From an uncultured Clostridia bacterium (GTDB taxonomy: Bacteria > Bacillota > Clostridia > Oscillospirales > Ruminococcaceae), in NCBI GenBank assembly GCA_947631995.1, contig CANRNT010000008.1, positions 1 through 64,000 on the forward strand: 64,000 bases of DNA, written 5' to 3'. Position 1 is the first letter of the stretch, and each line of letters starts with the position of its first letter. Positions 41,894 to 51,035 of this stretch are shown one piece after another. The notes beneath the pieces are model-generated. The model worked only from the letters and a program-made list of their open reading frames with translations, was not told the origin of the DNA and searched no databases. The position numbers and the translations under genes were made by a program.

Positions 41894-43246
41894 ATGGGAA
41901 GACTTTTTGGAACAGACGGCGCAAGAGGAGTAGCTATAACAGAGCTTACCTGCGAGACCGCAATGAATATCGGCAGAGCGGCGGCTCTTGTGCTGACGAA
42001 AACAACAAACCGCAAGCCTAAGATACTTATCGGCAAGGATACGCGTATCTCGGGCGATGTGCTGGAAGCGGCATTGATAGCCGGAATATGCTCCGTCGGA
42101 GCTGACGCGCATGTGCTCGGCGTCGTGCCTACGCCTGCCGTGGCAATGCTCGTAAAAAAGTACGAGGCAGATGCAGGCGTTATGATATCGGCATCGCATA
42201 ACCCCGTTGAGTTCAACGGCATAAAGCTGTTTTCGGGAAGCGGCTTCAAGCTGCCCGACGCTATCGAGAACGAGATAGAAGAGCTTGTGCTAGATAACCC
42301 CGAGAGCATTTGCCTTTCGAGCGGCTCGCTCATAGGCAGAGTTATCTATGAAAAGAACGCGCAGTGGGATTATATACGCTATATAATGAAGAATATCGAG
42401 GGAGACCTCAGAGGTATAAAGGTGTGTATCGACTGCGCTAACGGCGCTTCATCGGAGTGCGCCGAAAAGCTGTTCAAGGGTCTCGGAGCAAGCTGCGTTT
42501 TCATAAACAATAAGCCCGACGGCACGAATATCAACAAAGAGTGCGGCTCTACGCATATGGATAAGCTGTGCAAGGCGACGGTGGATAATAAATGTCATAT
42601 CGGTATAGCGTTCGACGGCGACGCAGACAGGTGTCTCGCCTGCGACGAGAACGGAAATATCATAGACGGCGACAAACTGCTCGCGATATTCTCGAAGTAT
42701 ATGAAAGCTGCCGGTAAGCTGAAGTCAAACTGCTGTGTTGTTACCGTTATGACAAATCTGGGATTTTTCAAATTCGCTAAGGAGAGCGGCGTGCTTGTGG
42801 CTACCACTCAGGTAGGCGACAGATATGTTCTTGAAGAAATGCAAAACGGCGGCTATAACCTCGGCGGAGAGCAGTCGGGACATATAATATTCCTTGATGA
42901 GGCTACCACGGGAGACGGCGAGCTTACCGCGGCAAAGCTGCTTGAGATAATGGCTAAGACCCACGCCAAGGCTTCCGAGCTGGCAAGCGTTATGACGTCA
43001 TATCCGCAGGTGCTCAAGAACGTCAAGATATCGGCGGATAAAAAGGGCAAGTGGAAGCTCGACGAAGAGGTGCTCGGAGCGATAGATACCTATAAGGCTA
43101 AGCTCGGCGACGACGGCAGGATACTCATTCGCGAGTCGGGTACGGAGCCGCTGGTAAGAGTAATGATAGAGGGAAAGAACTTCGGCGTTATAACCGAGTA
43201 TGCGCAGAATATAGTAAACGTTATAGAAAAGTTTGCGGCTAAGTAA
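41894..43246 (+). CDS. glmM: phosphoglucosamine mutase GlmM
   Basis: This 450-residue enzyme converts glucosamine-6-phosphate to glucosamine-1-phosphate for cell-wall precursors. Motifs are GRLFGTDGARGVA at the start, the phosphoserine loop VMISASHNPVEFNGIK near 97-112, the metal loop AFDGDADR near 240, the sugar loop GGEQSGHII near 322, and the phosphate loop ESGTEPLVRVMIE near 415. It is the fourth gene of the ruv operon and 60 bp from ruvB. Confidence 0.96.
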   Translation: MGRLFGTDGARGVAITELTCETAMNIGRAAALVLTKTTNRKPKILIGKDTRISGDVLEAALIAGICSVGADAHVLGVVPTPAVAMLVKKYEADAGVMISASHNPVEFNGIKLFSGSGFKLPDAIENEIEELVLDNPESICLSSGSLIGRVIYEKNAQWDYIRYIMKNIEGDLRGIKVCIDCANGASSECAEKLFKGLGASCVFINNKPDGTNINKECGSTHMDKLCKATVDNKCHIGIAFDGDADRCLACDENGNIIDGDKLLAIFSKYMKAAGKLKSNCCVVTVMTNLGFFKFAKESGVLVATTQVGDRYVLEEMQNGGYNLGGEQSGHIIFLDEATTGDGELTAAKLLEIMAKTHAKASELASVMTSYPQVLKNVKISADKKGKWKLDEEVLGAIDTYKAKLGDDGRILIRESGTEPLVRVMIEGKNFGVITEYAQNIVNVIEKFAAK

Positions 43247-43247
43247 T

Positions 43248-44129
43248 ATGAGGATATCTGATAATTGGCAGGACTATAAAATACTCGACGCTTCAGGCGG
43301 AGAAAAGCTTGAAAGCTGGAGCGGAAAGCTGCTCGTCCGCCCCGACCCGCAGATAATATGGAAGTCCGAAAAGAATAAAAAGCTGTGGGCAAAGGCGGAC
43401 GCGGTGTATCATCGCTCGTCAAAAGGCGGCGGAGAGTGGGAGCACAGAAATAAACTCCCCGAAAGCTGGAATGTAAGCTTTGGCGAGCTTCGCTTTGTTA
43501 TACGCCCTACGGGCTTCAAGCATACGGGACTTTTCCCCGAGCAGGCTGTCAACTGGGAGCTGCTGCGCGATACTGTAAGAAACAGCGGCAGGCAGCTCAA
43601 GGTGCTGAACCTTTTTGCCTATACAGGCGGCGCAACTTTGGCGTGCGCGGCAGCGGGAGCGGCGGTAACGCACGTTGACGCTTCAAAAGGAATGGTGCAG
43701 TGGGCAAGGGATAACGCAGCCGCTTCGGGGCTTTCGGAAAGACCGATACGCTGGATAGTTGATGACTGCGAAAAATTCGTCGCAAGGGAGATACGCCGAC
43801 AGAATTTTTACGATATCGTCATAATGGATCCGCCAAGCTACGGCAGAGGCCCGGGCGGCGAGGTTTGGAAGCTGGAGGACTGTATATACGACCTTGTTGA
43901 GCTGTGCGCCGGAGTGATGAGCGATAAGCCCGTTATGTTCCTGCTCAACAGCTATACAACGGGTCTGTCACCCTCCGTAATGGCGTATATACTTTCAGAT
44001 GTGCTGAAAAAACGTTTCGGCGGCAGCGTTACAGCCGACGAGATAGGTCTGAGAGTCGAAAGCAGCGGACTTGCCCTGCCGTGCGGCTCAACGGCGATAT
44101 GGAGTATTGATAAAGAGGGAACGATATGA
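43248..44129 (+). CDS. RlmI/RlmK-like SAM-dependent methyltransferase
   Basis: This 293-residue class I methyltransferase of the 23S rRNA cytosine-C5/RlmI-like group has LNLFAYTGGATLACAAAGAAVTHVDASKGMV as SAM motifs I-II and IMDPPSYGRGPGGEVWKLE as motif IV. The usual N-terminal PUA domain is absent, as in other short Firmicute members. ATG 43248 begins one base after the glmM stop, with no strong ribosome-binding site, so coupling is likely. The target is unknown. Confidence 0.85.
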   Translation: MRISDNWQDYKILDASGGEKLESWSGKLLVRPDPQIIWKSEKNKKLWAKADAVYHRSSKGGGEWEHRNKLPESWNVSFGELRFVIRPTGFKHTGLFPEQAVNWELLRDTVRNSGRQLKVLNLFAYTGGATLACAAAGAAVTHVDASKGMVQWARDNAAASGLSERPIRWIVDDCEKFVAREIRRQNFYDIVIMDPPSYGRGPGGEVWKLEDCIYDLVELCAGVMSDKPVMFLLNSYTTGLSPSVMAYILSDVLKKRFGGSVTADEIGLRVESSGLALPCGSTAIWSIDKEGTI

Positions 44130-44746
44130 CGATCTTTTACGATCTTGACGGCAAAACATATGCCAATATAACGAATAAATGCCCCTGCGACTGTGTTTTC
44201 TGTATTCGCAAGGGCGGCGACAGCATAGCGGGCAACGATACTCTCTGGCTGGAGCATGAACCCGCTTTTGAAGAGATAAAGCAGGCGTTCGACAGGCTCG
44301 ATGTGAGCAGTATAAAAGAGATAGTTTTCTGCGGCTACGGCGAACCTATGGAGCGCGCCGATGTGCTGTTGGAGACCGCGGAGTATATCAAAAGCAAACG
44401 TGATATCAGGATCAGGGTAAATACCAACGGTCTTGTAAGACTGATATACAAGGACTTTGACGTAAAACAGCTTGTTGGCAGAGTTGACAGCGTTTCTGTG
44501 AGCATGAATGCTCCCGACAGCGAAAAGTATAACGAGATAACAAGACCGTCTTTCGGTGAAATAGCCTTTGACGAGATGATACGCTTCGCAAAAGATGTAA
44601 AAGAGCTTGGCATAGAGGTCGGCTTTACGGCGGTTGATATGGGAAATATGGCGGAGGATATAGCAAGGTGCAGAAAGCTTGCCGAAAGTATGGGCATACC
44701 GCTCCGCGTAAGGGAGTATATCACCGATAATCAAAACTATGAGTAA
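44126..44746 (+). CDS. TatD-associated radical SAM protein
   Basis: This 206-residue radical SAM enzyme has the cluster motif C-x3-C-x2-C in NKCPCDCVFCIRKGG, GYGEPMER as the GGE-like SAM contact, and RVNTNGLVRL. It matches the small TatD-linked radical SAM group, whose substrate is unknown. Its start overlaps the methyltransferase stop (ATGA). No tatD is in the window. The compact length and lack of further cysteines suggest one [4Fe-4S] cluster only. Confidence 0.85.
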   Translation: MTIFYDLDGKTYANITNKCPCDCVFCIRKGGDSIAGNDTLWLEHEPAFEEIKQAFDRLDVSSIKEIVFCGYGEPMERADVLLETAEYIKSKRDIRIRVNTNGLVRLIYKDFDVKQLVGRVDSVSVSMNAPDSEKYNEITRPSFGEIAFDEMIRFAKDVKELGIEVGFTAVDMGNMAEDIARCRKLAESMGIPLRVREYITDNQNYE

Positions 44747-44776
44747 ATGTGTAAATATAATTTGGAGGTGAAATAA

Positions 44777-44933
44777 ATGGATCTGGGCGATATCAAGGAC
44801 AAGGTAGAAAAGCTCGAGGACAAGATACCCGATGAGGTAAAGGATAAGGCTAAGGACCTTGCCACTAAGGAGAACCTTGAAAAAGTCAAGGATAAAGCAG
44901 GGGATATAATCGATAAGTTCAAAAAGGACTGAT
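44777..44933 (+). CDS. small Lys/Asp-rich protein, frame broken by one extra A
   Basis: ATG 44777 has an excellent GGAGGTG. The frame reads MDLGDIKDKVEKLEDKIPDE and on to KENLEK, then in a run of six A meets SQG and a stop at 44896. If one A is removed the frame continues VKDKAGDIIDKFKKD to a stop at 44933, keeping the same heptad-like Lys/Asp pattern and giving about 51 residues. This looks like a genuine small amphipathic-helix protein with a recent one-base insertion, a sequencing error, or slippage at the A-run. Its function is unknown. Confidence 0.55.
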
Positions 44934-45032
44934 ATCCTTTGAAGCTCGGCGCTGACTGCGCCGATATGCCGACAGAGGGGGAGATACCCAAAGCGGCAGC
45001 CATAACATATCAGTATCAGTAAAGGAAAAACC

Positions 45033-45893
45033 ATGGATAATTTTTTATCTGCAAAAGACCTGAAGTTTTCATATATCAACGATACGGGCGACGAGCGTAC
45101 CGAGACCGAGGTACTGCACGGAGTTTCGCTGGATATAAAAAAGGGCGAGTTCGTCGCGCTGCTGGGTCATAACGGCAGCGGAAAATCAACGCTCGCAAAG
45201 TGCTTCAACGCCATAAATATCGCTCAGGAGGGAACGGTGTTTTCCTGCGGTATGGACGCTTCAAAGGAGGAGAACCTCCTGCCTATCCGCCAGAAGGTAG
45301 GAATGGTGTTCCAAAATCCCGATAACCAGATAGTTGCAACTATCGTAGAGGAAGACGTTGCGTTCGCGCTTGAGAACATGGGCGTAGAGCCGAAAGAGAT
45401 ACGCAGGCGTGTGGACGAAGCATTAAAGACCGTAGATATGTACGAGTACCGTGAGCACGCACCGCATAAACTGTCGGGAGGGCAGAAGCAGAGAGTTGCT
45501 ATCGCAGGCGTTATAGCTATGCAGCCCGAATGTATTCTTCTCGACGAACCCACCGCCATGCTCGACCCGAAAGGCAGAGCGGAGGTCATGAAAACAATAA
45601 AAATGCTCAATAAAGAAATGGGCGTGACAATAGTACTTATAACGCATTATATGGAGGAAGCCGCGCAGGCGGACAGGGTAGTCGTAGCGGACGAGGGCAG
45701 GATAATAATGGACGGCGCGCCGAAGCAGATATTTTCGCAGGTCGAAAAGCTTCGCTCGATAGGTCTTGACGTGCCGCAGGTTACGGAGCTTGTGTATCTT
45801 CTGAGAAAAGAGGGGATAGACCTCGACCCCGAGACTATCACGGAGGACGAGTGCGTAGAGCAGCTTTTGAATATTTTCAAAAAGAGTATTTGA
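45033..45893 (+). CDS. ecfA1: ECF transporter ATPase EcfA1
   Basis: This 286-residue ABC ATPase is one of the two energizing subunits of group II energy-coupling factor vitamin transporters. It has Walker [11 protein letters not shown] near 46, Q-loop VFQNPDNQ, signature [14 protein letters not shown] near 143, Walker [14 protein letters not shown], and the C-terminal extension. It is followed by ecfA2 and ecfT with gaps of 9 and 3 bp. Substrate-binding S-components must be encoded elsewhere. Confidence 0.95.
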   Translation: MDNFLSAKDLKFSYINDTGDERTETEVLHGVSLDIKKGEFVALLGHNGSGKSTLAKCFNAINIAQEGTVFSCGMDASKEENLLPIRQKVGMVFQNPDNQIVATIVEEDVAFALENMGVEPKEIRRRVDEALKTVDMYEYREHAPHKLSGGQKQRVAIAGVIAMQPECILLDEPTAMLDPKGRAEVMKTIKMLNKEMGVTIVLITHYMEEAAQADRVVVADEGRIIMDGAPKQIFSQVEKLRSIGLDVPQVTELVYLLRKEGIDLDPETITEDECVEQLLNIFKKSI

Positions 45894-45902
45894 GGAGATA
45901 AT

Positions 45903-46775
45903 ATGTCAGTTATAAAAACAGAGGGTCTTACATATGTCTACGGCGAGGGAACTCCCTTTTGCAAGACCGCCGTGGATAATGTTGACCTTGAAATAGAAGA
46001 GGGCGAATTTGTAGGCGTCATAGGGCATACGGGTTCGGGAAAATCAACGCTGATACAGCATTTCAACGGACTTTTGAAGCCTACCTCGGGAAAGGTATAC
46101 ATCGACGGCGAGGAGCTTTGGAAAGACAAGAGCCGCCTGAGAGATATTCGCTTTAAAGTGGGACTGGTGTTCCAGTACCCCGAGTATCAGCTCTTTGAGG
46201 AAACTGTCTATAAGGATATAGCGTTCGGCCCTAAAAATATGGGACTTTCGGACGAGGATACGGACAAGCGTATCAGAGAAGCCGCAAGAATGGTCGGTCT
46301 TAAAGAGGAGATATTTGAAAAAAGTCCGTTCGAGCTTTCGGGAGGACAAAAACGCAGAGTTGCAATAGCAGGGGTCATGGCAATGGAGCCTAAGGTGCTT
46401 ATACTGGACGAACCGGCTTCGGGGCTTGACCCGAAAGGCAGAGACGCCATACTCGCACAGATAAGAGAGTATCATCAGGAGAAAAAGAATACGGTCATGC
46501 TCGTGTCACATTCAATGGAGGATATAGCTAAGCATACGACAAAGATACTTGTCATGAACAAAGCAAAGGTATTTTGCTACGATACCCCCGTGAATGTTTT
46601 CCACAGAGCGGAAGAGCTTCAGCAGATGGGACTTTCCGTGCCGCAGATAACAAGAGTTTTCAACAGGCTGAAAGCGGCAGGCGTGCCCGTCAATGATGAT
46701 GTGTATACCGTAAAGTATGCGAAAGACCTGATATTGAGTATGCTTGGCAAAGATAATAAAAAAGTGGAGAGATAA
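45903..46775 (+). CDS. ecfA2: ECF transporter ATPase EcfA2
   Basis: This 290-residue partner ATPase has Walker A GHTGSGKSTLIQHFNGL near 40, VFQYPEYQLFEETV as Q-loop, LSGGQKRRVAIAGVMAMEP, and LILDEPASGLDP. YVYGEGTPF near the N-terminus and the coupling-helix groove region are typical of the EcfA2 paralogue. It is 9 bp after ecfA1. Confidence 0.95.
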   Translation: MSVIKTEGLTYVYGEGTPFCKTAVDNVDLEIEEGEFVGVIGHTGSGKSTLIQHFNGLLKPTSGKVYIDGEELWKDKSRLRDIRFKVGLVFQYPEYQLFEETVYKDIAFGPKNMGLSDEDTDKRIREAARMVGLKEEIFEKSPFELSGGQKRRVAIAGVMAMEPKVLILDEPASGLDPKGRDAILAQIREYHQEKKNTVMLVSHSMEDIAKHTTKILVMNKAKVFCYDTPVNVFHRAEELQQMGLSVPQITRVFNRLKAAGVPVNDDVYTVKYAKDLILSMLGKDNKKVER

Positions 46776-46778
46776 CTG

Positions 46779-47591
46779 TTGCTTAAGGATATAACCATAG
46801 GACAATACTTTCCGGGCAAGTCGTTAGTTCACCGCCTTGACCCCAGAGTAAAGATAATACTTATAGTGGCGTTCATAGTAATGCTTTTCATAGCGGACAG
46901 CTTTTTCGGTCTGGGCGTTGGAATGGTGTTCGTGCTGGGAGCGTTCCTGATATCGGGTATACCTTTCAAAATGATGCTGAAAAGCCTGAAGCCGATAATG
47001 CCGCTGCTGATTTTTACGGGACTTCTCAATATCCTGTTCATAAGAACGGGAGAGGTCATCTGGAAGTGGAAATTCATAGTGATAACGGAGCTTGGCGTTA
47101 CTACCGCGCTGTTTATGGTGATAAGGATAGTAGCATTGATAATAGGCTCGTCGCTCCTGACGTATACCACTTCGCCGATACAACTGACAGACGCGATAGA
47201 AAGGCTTTTCTCGCCGCTCAAGGTGATAAAAGTACCCGTGCATGAGCTCGCTATGATGATGACTATCGCCCTCAGGTTCATTCCTACTCTGATAGAGGAA
47301 ACGGATAAGATAATGTCGGCTCAGAAAGCAAGAGGCGCGGACTTGGAAACGGGTTCTGTCATACAGAGGGCAAAGGCTCTTATACCGATATTCGTGCCGC
47401 TGATAGTGTCATCTTTCAGAAGAGCCGAGGAGCTTGCGCTTGCAATGGAATGTCGGTGCTATCACGGTGGAGAGGGAAGAACAAGGCTCAAACAGCTTAA
47501 AACATCGTTCCGCGACTATGCCGCACTTGCGGTAACGGCAGTATTTATCGCAGGGGTCGTGTTTGCAGACAAAATAGACTTTATTATATAA
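46779..47591 (+). CDS. ecfT: ECF transporter transmembrane subunit EcfT
   Basis: This 270-residue membrane protein has six to seven hydrophobic segments and the two coupling motifs AQKARGADL and AMECRCYHGGEGRTR that dock on EcfA1/EcfA2. The opening GQYFPGKSLVHRLDPRVKI is diagnostic. The TTG start at 46779 lies 3 bp after ecfA2. Confidence 0.95.
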   Translation: MLKDITIGQYFPGKSLVHRLDPRVKIILIVAFIVMLFIADSFFGLGVGMVFVLGAFLISGIPFKMMLKSLKPIMPLLIFTGLLNILFIRTGEVIWKWKFIVITELGVTTALFMVIRIVALIIGSSLLTYTTSPIQLTDAIERLFSPLKVIKVPVHELAMMMTIALRFIPTLIEETDKIMSAQKARGADLETGSVIQRAKALIPIFVPLIVSSFRRAEELALAMECRCYHGGEGRTRLKQLKTSFRDYAALAVTAVFIAGVVFADKIDFII

Positions 47592-47615
47592 TTATTATAC
47601 ATCGGAGGGAATGAC

Positions 47616-47807
47616 ATGGATATGATATTGAGAAAACTCGTCGGAAAGGACTGCGTGTTTTATACGTCGATAGCAGAGATGCCGTCTGTCGAGGGCAGAG
47701 TTACCGATGTAAGCAATGACTGGATCGAAATTTTGTGGAATGGGGGGTATTTCCTCAAGGAAGCTGCGGGTGATAGCTGTCAAATGTATTTTAAGAATAG
47801 ATATTAA
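47616..47807 (+). CDS. small beta-rich protein, Sm-like in pattern
   Basis: This 63-residue protein, MILRKLVGKDCVFYTSIAEM and onward, has alternating hydrophobic residues as in a small beta barrel. Its first half resembles the second half of the next gene (VGKDC against IGRDC, GRVTDVSNDWIEI against CKITDADEEWVKI), so the two share a domain. A good GGAGGG site precedes it. The pattern is reminiscent of Sm-like folds, but no family is certain. Confidence 0.6.
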   Translation: MDMILRKLVGKDCVFYTSIAEMPSVEGRVTDVSNDWIEILWNGGYFLKEAAGDSCQMYFKNRY

Positions 47808-47835
47808 ATGAGCTTTTATATAAAGGGTGATGACC

Positions 47836-48141
47836 ATGGGCAATTTTACTAATCTTTTTAAAGATATGGATCAGGACGAGCAGATAGAAGCCCTGCTCAG
47901 AAGCACCAAACAGCTTGAAAAAGAAGTAAGAAAACTGAAAGGGGAAGACGTGCAGATGTCACAGGTTTTCAATAGCATTATAGGCAGAGACTGTACCATT
48001 ACGGTAGATTATGAAGAGATCGACTGTAAGATAACAGATGCCGACGAAGAATGGGTAAAAATTTTGGTGTACGGCAAAAAAGGCAATACCGAAAAGCTTA
48101 TACGCGTTGAAAATATAGATCAGGTGGATAACATCAGATAA
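47836..48141 (+). CDS. helix plus Sm-like small domain protein
   Basis: This 101-residue protein has an acidic/basic N-terminal helix (residues about 5-42, QIEALLRSTKQLEKEVRKLK). A C-terminal domain (about 50-101), IIGRDCTITVDYEEIDCKIT and onward, is paralogous to the previous gene product. ATG 47836 has AAAGGG at good spacing. The stop overlaps the truA start, so it belongs to the ecf-truA operon. It could be a nucleic-acid-binding or scaffold protein; nothing more can be said. Confidence 0.65.
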   Translation: MGNFTNLFKDMDQDEQIEALLRSTKQLEKEVRKLKGEDVQMSQVFNSIIGRDCTITVDYEEIDCKITDADEEWVKILVYGKKGNTEKLIRVENIDQVDNIR

Positions 48142-48878
48142 TGAGAAATTTTAAGGTCACTATGGCGTATGACGGCACAGCATACCACGGCTTTCAAAGG
48201 CAAAGTAATGCCGCCTCGGTTCAGCAAACGGTGGAGGAAGCGCTGTGTACGCTGCTCAAAGAGGATAACGTAACTATAAACGGCTGTTCGCGCACCGATA
48301 AGGGCGTGCATGCAAGAGAGTTCGTGTTCAATTTTCATTCCGAAAGTACGATAACCGAAAAAGGCGTCGTGTTCGGACTGAACGCCTTGCTGCCGAGCGA
48401 TATAGGCGTAAGCAAATGCGAAATAGTACCCGACGGCTTTCACGCAAGGTTTGACTGCAAGGGCAAGGAGTATGAGTATCTCGTGCATAACAGCAGGATA
48501 AAAGACCCGTTTTATGCCCATACTGCGCATATGCATTATGTAACGCTCAATGAGAAAAAAATGCACGAAGCGGCGCAGGCGTATGTCGGCGAGCATGACT
48601 TCAAAGCTTTCTGTTCCTCGGCTTGCGATAAGAAAAGCACGGTGAGAACGGTAAGCTCGTTCACCGTAACGCGCAGCGGCGATATGATAAGCTTTAAGGT
48701 CAGCGCGGACGGATTTTTGTATAATATGGTAAGGATAATGGTCGGCACGCTGCTGTTTATAAGCGACGGCAGGATAGCCGCCGACAGTCTGCCTTATATA
48801 ATAGAAAGCAAGGACAGAACAAAGGCGGGTAAGACCGCCCCCGCGCACGGATTGTATCTGAACAAGGTGTTCTATTGA
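48141..48878 (+). CDS. truA: tRNA pseudouridine-38/39/40 synthase TruA
   Basis: This 245-residue enzyme converts uridines in the anticodon stem. The catalytic Asp lies in GCSRTDKGVHA near residue 53. FNFH, GFHARFDCKGKEYEYL, AHDFKAFCSSA-like EHDFKAFCSSACDKKSTVRT and FLYNMVRIMVGTLL are all typical. ATG shares its A with the preceding stop. truA after ecfT is a conserved Firmicute arrangement. Confidence 0.96.
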   Translation: MRNFKVTMAYDGTAYHGFQRQSNAASVQQTVEEALCTLLKEDNVTINGCSRTDKGVHAREFVFNFHSESTITEKGVVFGLNALLPSDIGVSKCEIVPDGFHARFDCKGKEYEYLVHNSRIKDPFYAHTAHMHYVTLNEKKMHEAAQAYVGEHDFKAFCSSACDKKSTVRTVSSFTVTRSGDMISFKVSADGFLYNMVRIMVGTLLFISDGRIAADSLPYIIESKDRTKAGKTAPAHGLYLNKVFY

Positions 48879-48923
48879 TAATAAAAGAACAGGAAGCAAA
48901 AAACGAAAGGAGAAAACTGCGTT

Positions 48924-50099
48924 ATGGCAAGGGAAAAGACCTATCAGACCGATATACGCAAGGCAAGAAAAAAAGCTAAGAGAAAAAAATCGCTGAAGAA
49001 GCTTGCAGGTTTTACCGTGATAGTCTGCATTGCGCTGGTGGTAGTGCTGACGTCTCAGATGTGGCTGCCGAAGCTAAGACAACTGGTGCGCAGTACGGCG
49101 GATAACGTCGTAAAGAGCGGAGCAAAGGTAGAAGCAGGCGAATTTCCCATAGCTATCGGTGAAACCAATTCTTCGGAAATATATACATACGGCGATCGGT
49201 TCATACTGGTCACCGATACCAATATAACTATCTATGACAGCGACGGAAACAAGATACGCAGTATTCAGCACAGCCTTGCCGATCCGATAGGAGTTGCGGG
49301 AGGAAATATGCTGCTTCTGTACGACCTCGGCGGATACAGTCTTATGGCTGTGAATGACGACGGCGAAGTGTACAGAAGAACGTTTTCGGAAAAGATAATC
49401 ATGGCTGAGCTGGGCGCTAAGGACTATGCCGCCATAGTTACCCAAACGGACAAGTATCTTTCGTATATGACCGTTTACGACCCCAAGGGAAATGAAGCGT
49501 TTCTTTGGTCGGGAGGACAGAGGATAGCAGATGTCACAATGAACGCCGAGGGAAACGGCTGCGTGGTATCAACTTTCAAGGCCGAGGGAGGAGAGATCGT
49601 CAGCTCTGTGACTTCGCTTAATTTCATGCAGTCGGATCCTCTCTTTACAATCGACAATATTCCCGCTATGATATATGATACAGTATTGAGTGACGACAGC
49701 GTGTGGGTAGTGGGCGACAGCAAGCTCATTCATTACGCTACGGACGGAAGCGTGATATCTCAGTATGACTATAATACGGAGCTTACTTTCGTTGACGCCG
49801 ACTCCAAGACCGCTGCCGTAGTTGAGAAAAGCGTTACCAAGGGTACTTTTGACCTTACTATTGCAAACTCGTCATCGTCCGATATACATCAGTTCAGCAT
49901 AGAGAACGAGTGTCGGCAGATCACCTGTAAGGACGGACTTGTGTATATACTGATGAACGGTCAGATAGCTGTGTTCGACAATAAGGGAGAACAGCTCGCT
50001 ACCTATGATGTTTCGCCGGACTACCAGTCGTTCGTGTTCATAGATGACGCTATTTATGTCGAGGATTACAGCAATATATATAAAGTAACGTTTGAATAA
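48924..50099 (+). CDS. DUF5711 membrane-anchored protein
   Basis: This 391-residue protein has a very basic N-terminus (KARKKAKRKKSLKK), one membrane helix at about 28-47, and an extracytoplasmic beta-propeller-like domain with repeated D-x-x-G turns, as in DUF5711. The function of that family is unknown. It precedes a CvpA protein, a frequent neighbour. Confidence 0.8.
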   Translation: MAREKTYQTDIRKARKKAKRKKSLKKLAGFTVIVCIALVVVLTSQMWLPKLRQLVRSTADNVVKSGAKVEAGEFPIAIGETNSSEIYTYGDRFILVTDTNITIYDSDGNKIRSIQHSLADPIGVAGGNMLLLYDLGGYSLMAVNDDGEVYRRTFSEKIIMAELGAKDYAAIVTQTDKYLSYMTVYDPKGNEAFLWSGGQRIADVTMNAEGNGCVVSTFKAEGGEIVSSVTSLNFMQSDPLFTIDNIPAMIYDTVLSDDSVWVVGDSKLIHYATDGSVISQYDYNTELTFVDADSKTAAVVEKSVTKGTFDLTIANSSSSDIHQFSIENECRQITCKDGLVYILMNGQIAVFDNKGEQLATYDVSPDYQSFVFIDDAIYVEDYSNIYKVTFE

Positions 50100-50121
50100 G
50101 CGTTTGCGAGGTAGATGACAA

Positions 50122-50979
50122 ATGCCGATAGTTTTAGATATTCTTGCCGTGCTGACGGTCGTCGGTTTTGCGTTGTTCGGCAGTCGGCGAAGCGTTTTGA
50201 GTACGGTGATATCTATCATGATAACCGTTGTTGCCGTGTTGGCGGCAGCGATATTTTCCGAACCCGTTGCACAGTCGCTATATAAAAATCATATACAGCA
50301 GCCGCTCGTTACGCAGCTTGGCAGCGCCATTGAAAGTCAGGATATAATGACTGCGGTCAAGGACGAGATCACCGCCCGCCTTGAAGTAGAGCTTTCTGAT
50401 GATGAGATACGCAAGATAGCCGACAGCAGCGACATAATATCGGGCATATGCGATATAGCTTCGGAAAAGGGAGAGATCGTTACAAAAGAGGAGATAGAAA
50501 AACGCCTTGACGAAGCGTTTACGGTGGAGTCTATCGAAAGCATAACGGGAGACAGCCTCCCGCATGAAACAGTCGAGCAGATATCCGAAACACTTACAGA
50601 GAAAAAGGATAACATAAGAGCCGTTGTTAATGCGGTATGTCAGGAGGACGCGCAAAAGGCGGCTGAAAGCCTTGAGAAAAGCTTTATCAGGGAACGCGCT
50701 GTGAAACTTGTGGCTTCTTTTTCGGCAATGCTGATATTTATGGCGGTCAACATCATTTTAAGGCTCGTGGTAAGACTGCTTAGCGTTTTGAACGTTATTC
50801 CTGCGGCACGAAAGCTTTCGATGACGGCAGGAGCGCTTATCGGAGCGGCTGAGGGACTTATAGTGCTTTTCGCGCTGGGATATGTTATGAGATACGCGAT
50901 AGAACATTCCTACGGTATAATGGAGTTTATAAATAAAGATATCATAGATAAAACATTCATAGTAAAATTCTTTGTGTGA
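50122..50979 (+). CDS. CvpA-family membrane protein
   Basis: This 285-residue protein has N-terminal hydrophobic helices (VLDILAVLTVVGFALFGSRR and STVISIMITVVAVLAAAIF). A long charged helical insert follows (about 60-195, rich in Glu/Ile and with several TKEEIEKRLDEAF-like segments). Two more helices close the protein with MTAGALIGAAEGLIVLFALG, the CvpA C-terminal pattern. The big insert is unlike the short enterobacterial CvpA but common in Clostridia. The family is linked to colicin production and envelope integrity. Its stop overlaps the next frame. Confidence 0.8.
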   Translation: MPIVLDILAVLTVVGFALFGSRRSVLSTVISIMITVVAVLAAAIFSEPVAQSLYKNHIQQPLVTQLGSAIESQDIMTAVKDEITARLEVELSDDEIRKIADSSDIISGICDIASEKGEIVTKEEIEKRLDEAFTVESIESITGDSLPHETVEQISETLTEKKDNIRAVVNAVCQEDAQKAAESLEKSFIRERAVKLVASFSAMLIFMAVNIILRLVVRLLSVLNVIPAARKLSMTAGALIGAAEGLIVLFALGYVMRYAIEHSYGIMEFINKDIIDKTFIVKFFV

Positions 50980-51035
50980 TATTTACGGCTTTTGCAGCCG
51001 CAGGTGTCAGCTTTTATGAAAGGAGTAAATGCACG

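Noticed and set aside
43952..45079. Minus-strand open frame of 375 codons
   Set aside because: It lies opposite the radical SAM, small charged protein and ecfA1 genes, all with good start sites and known motifs.
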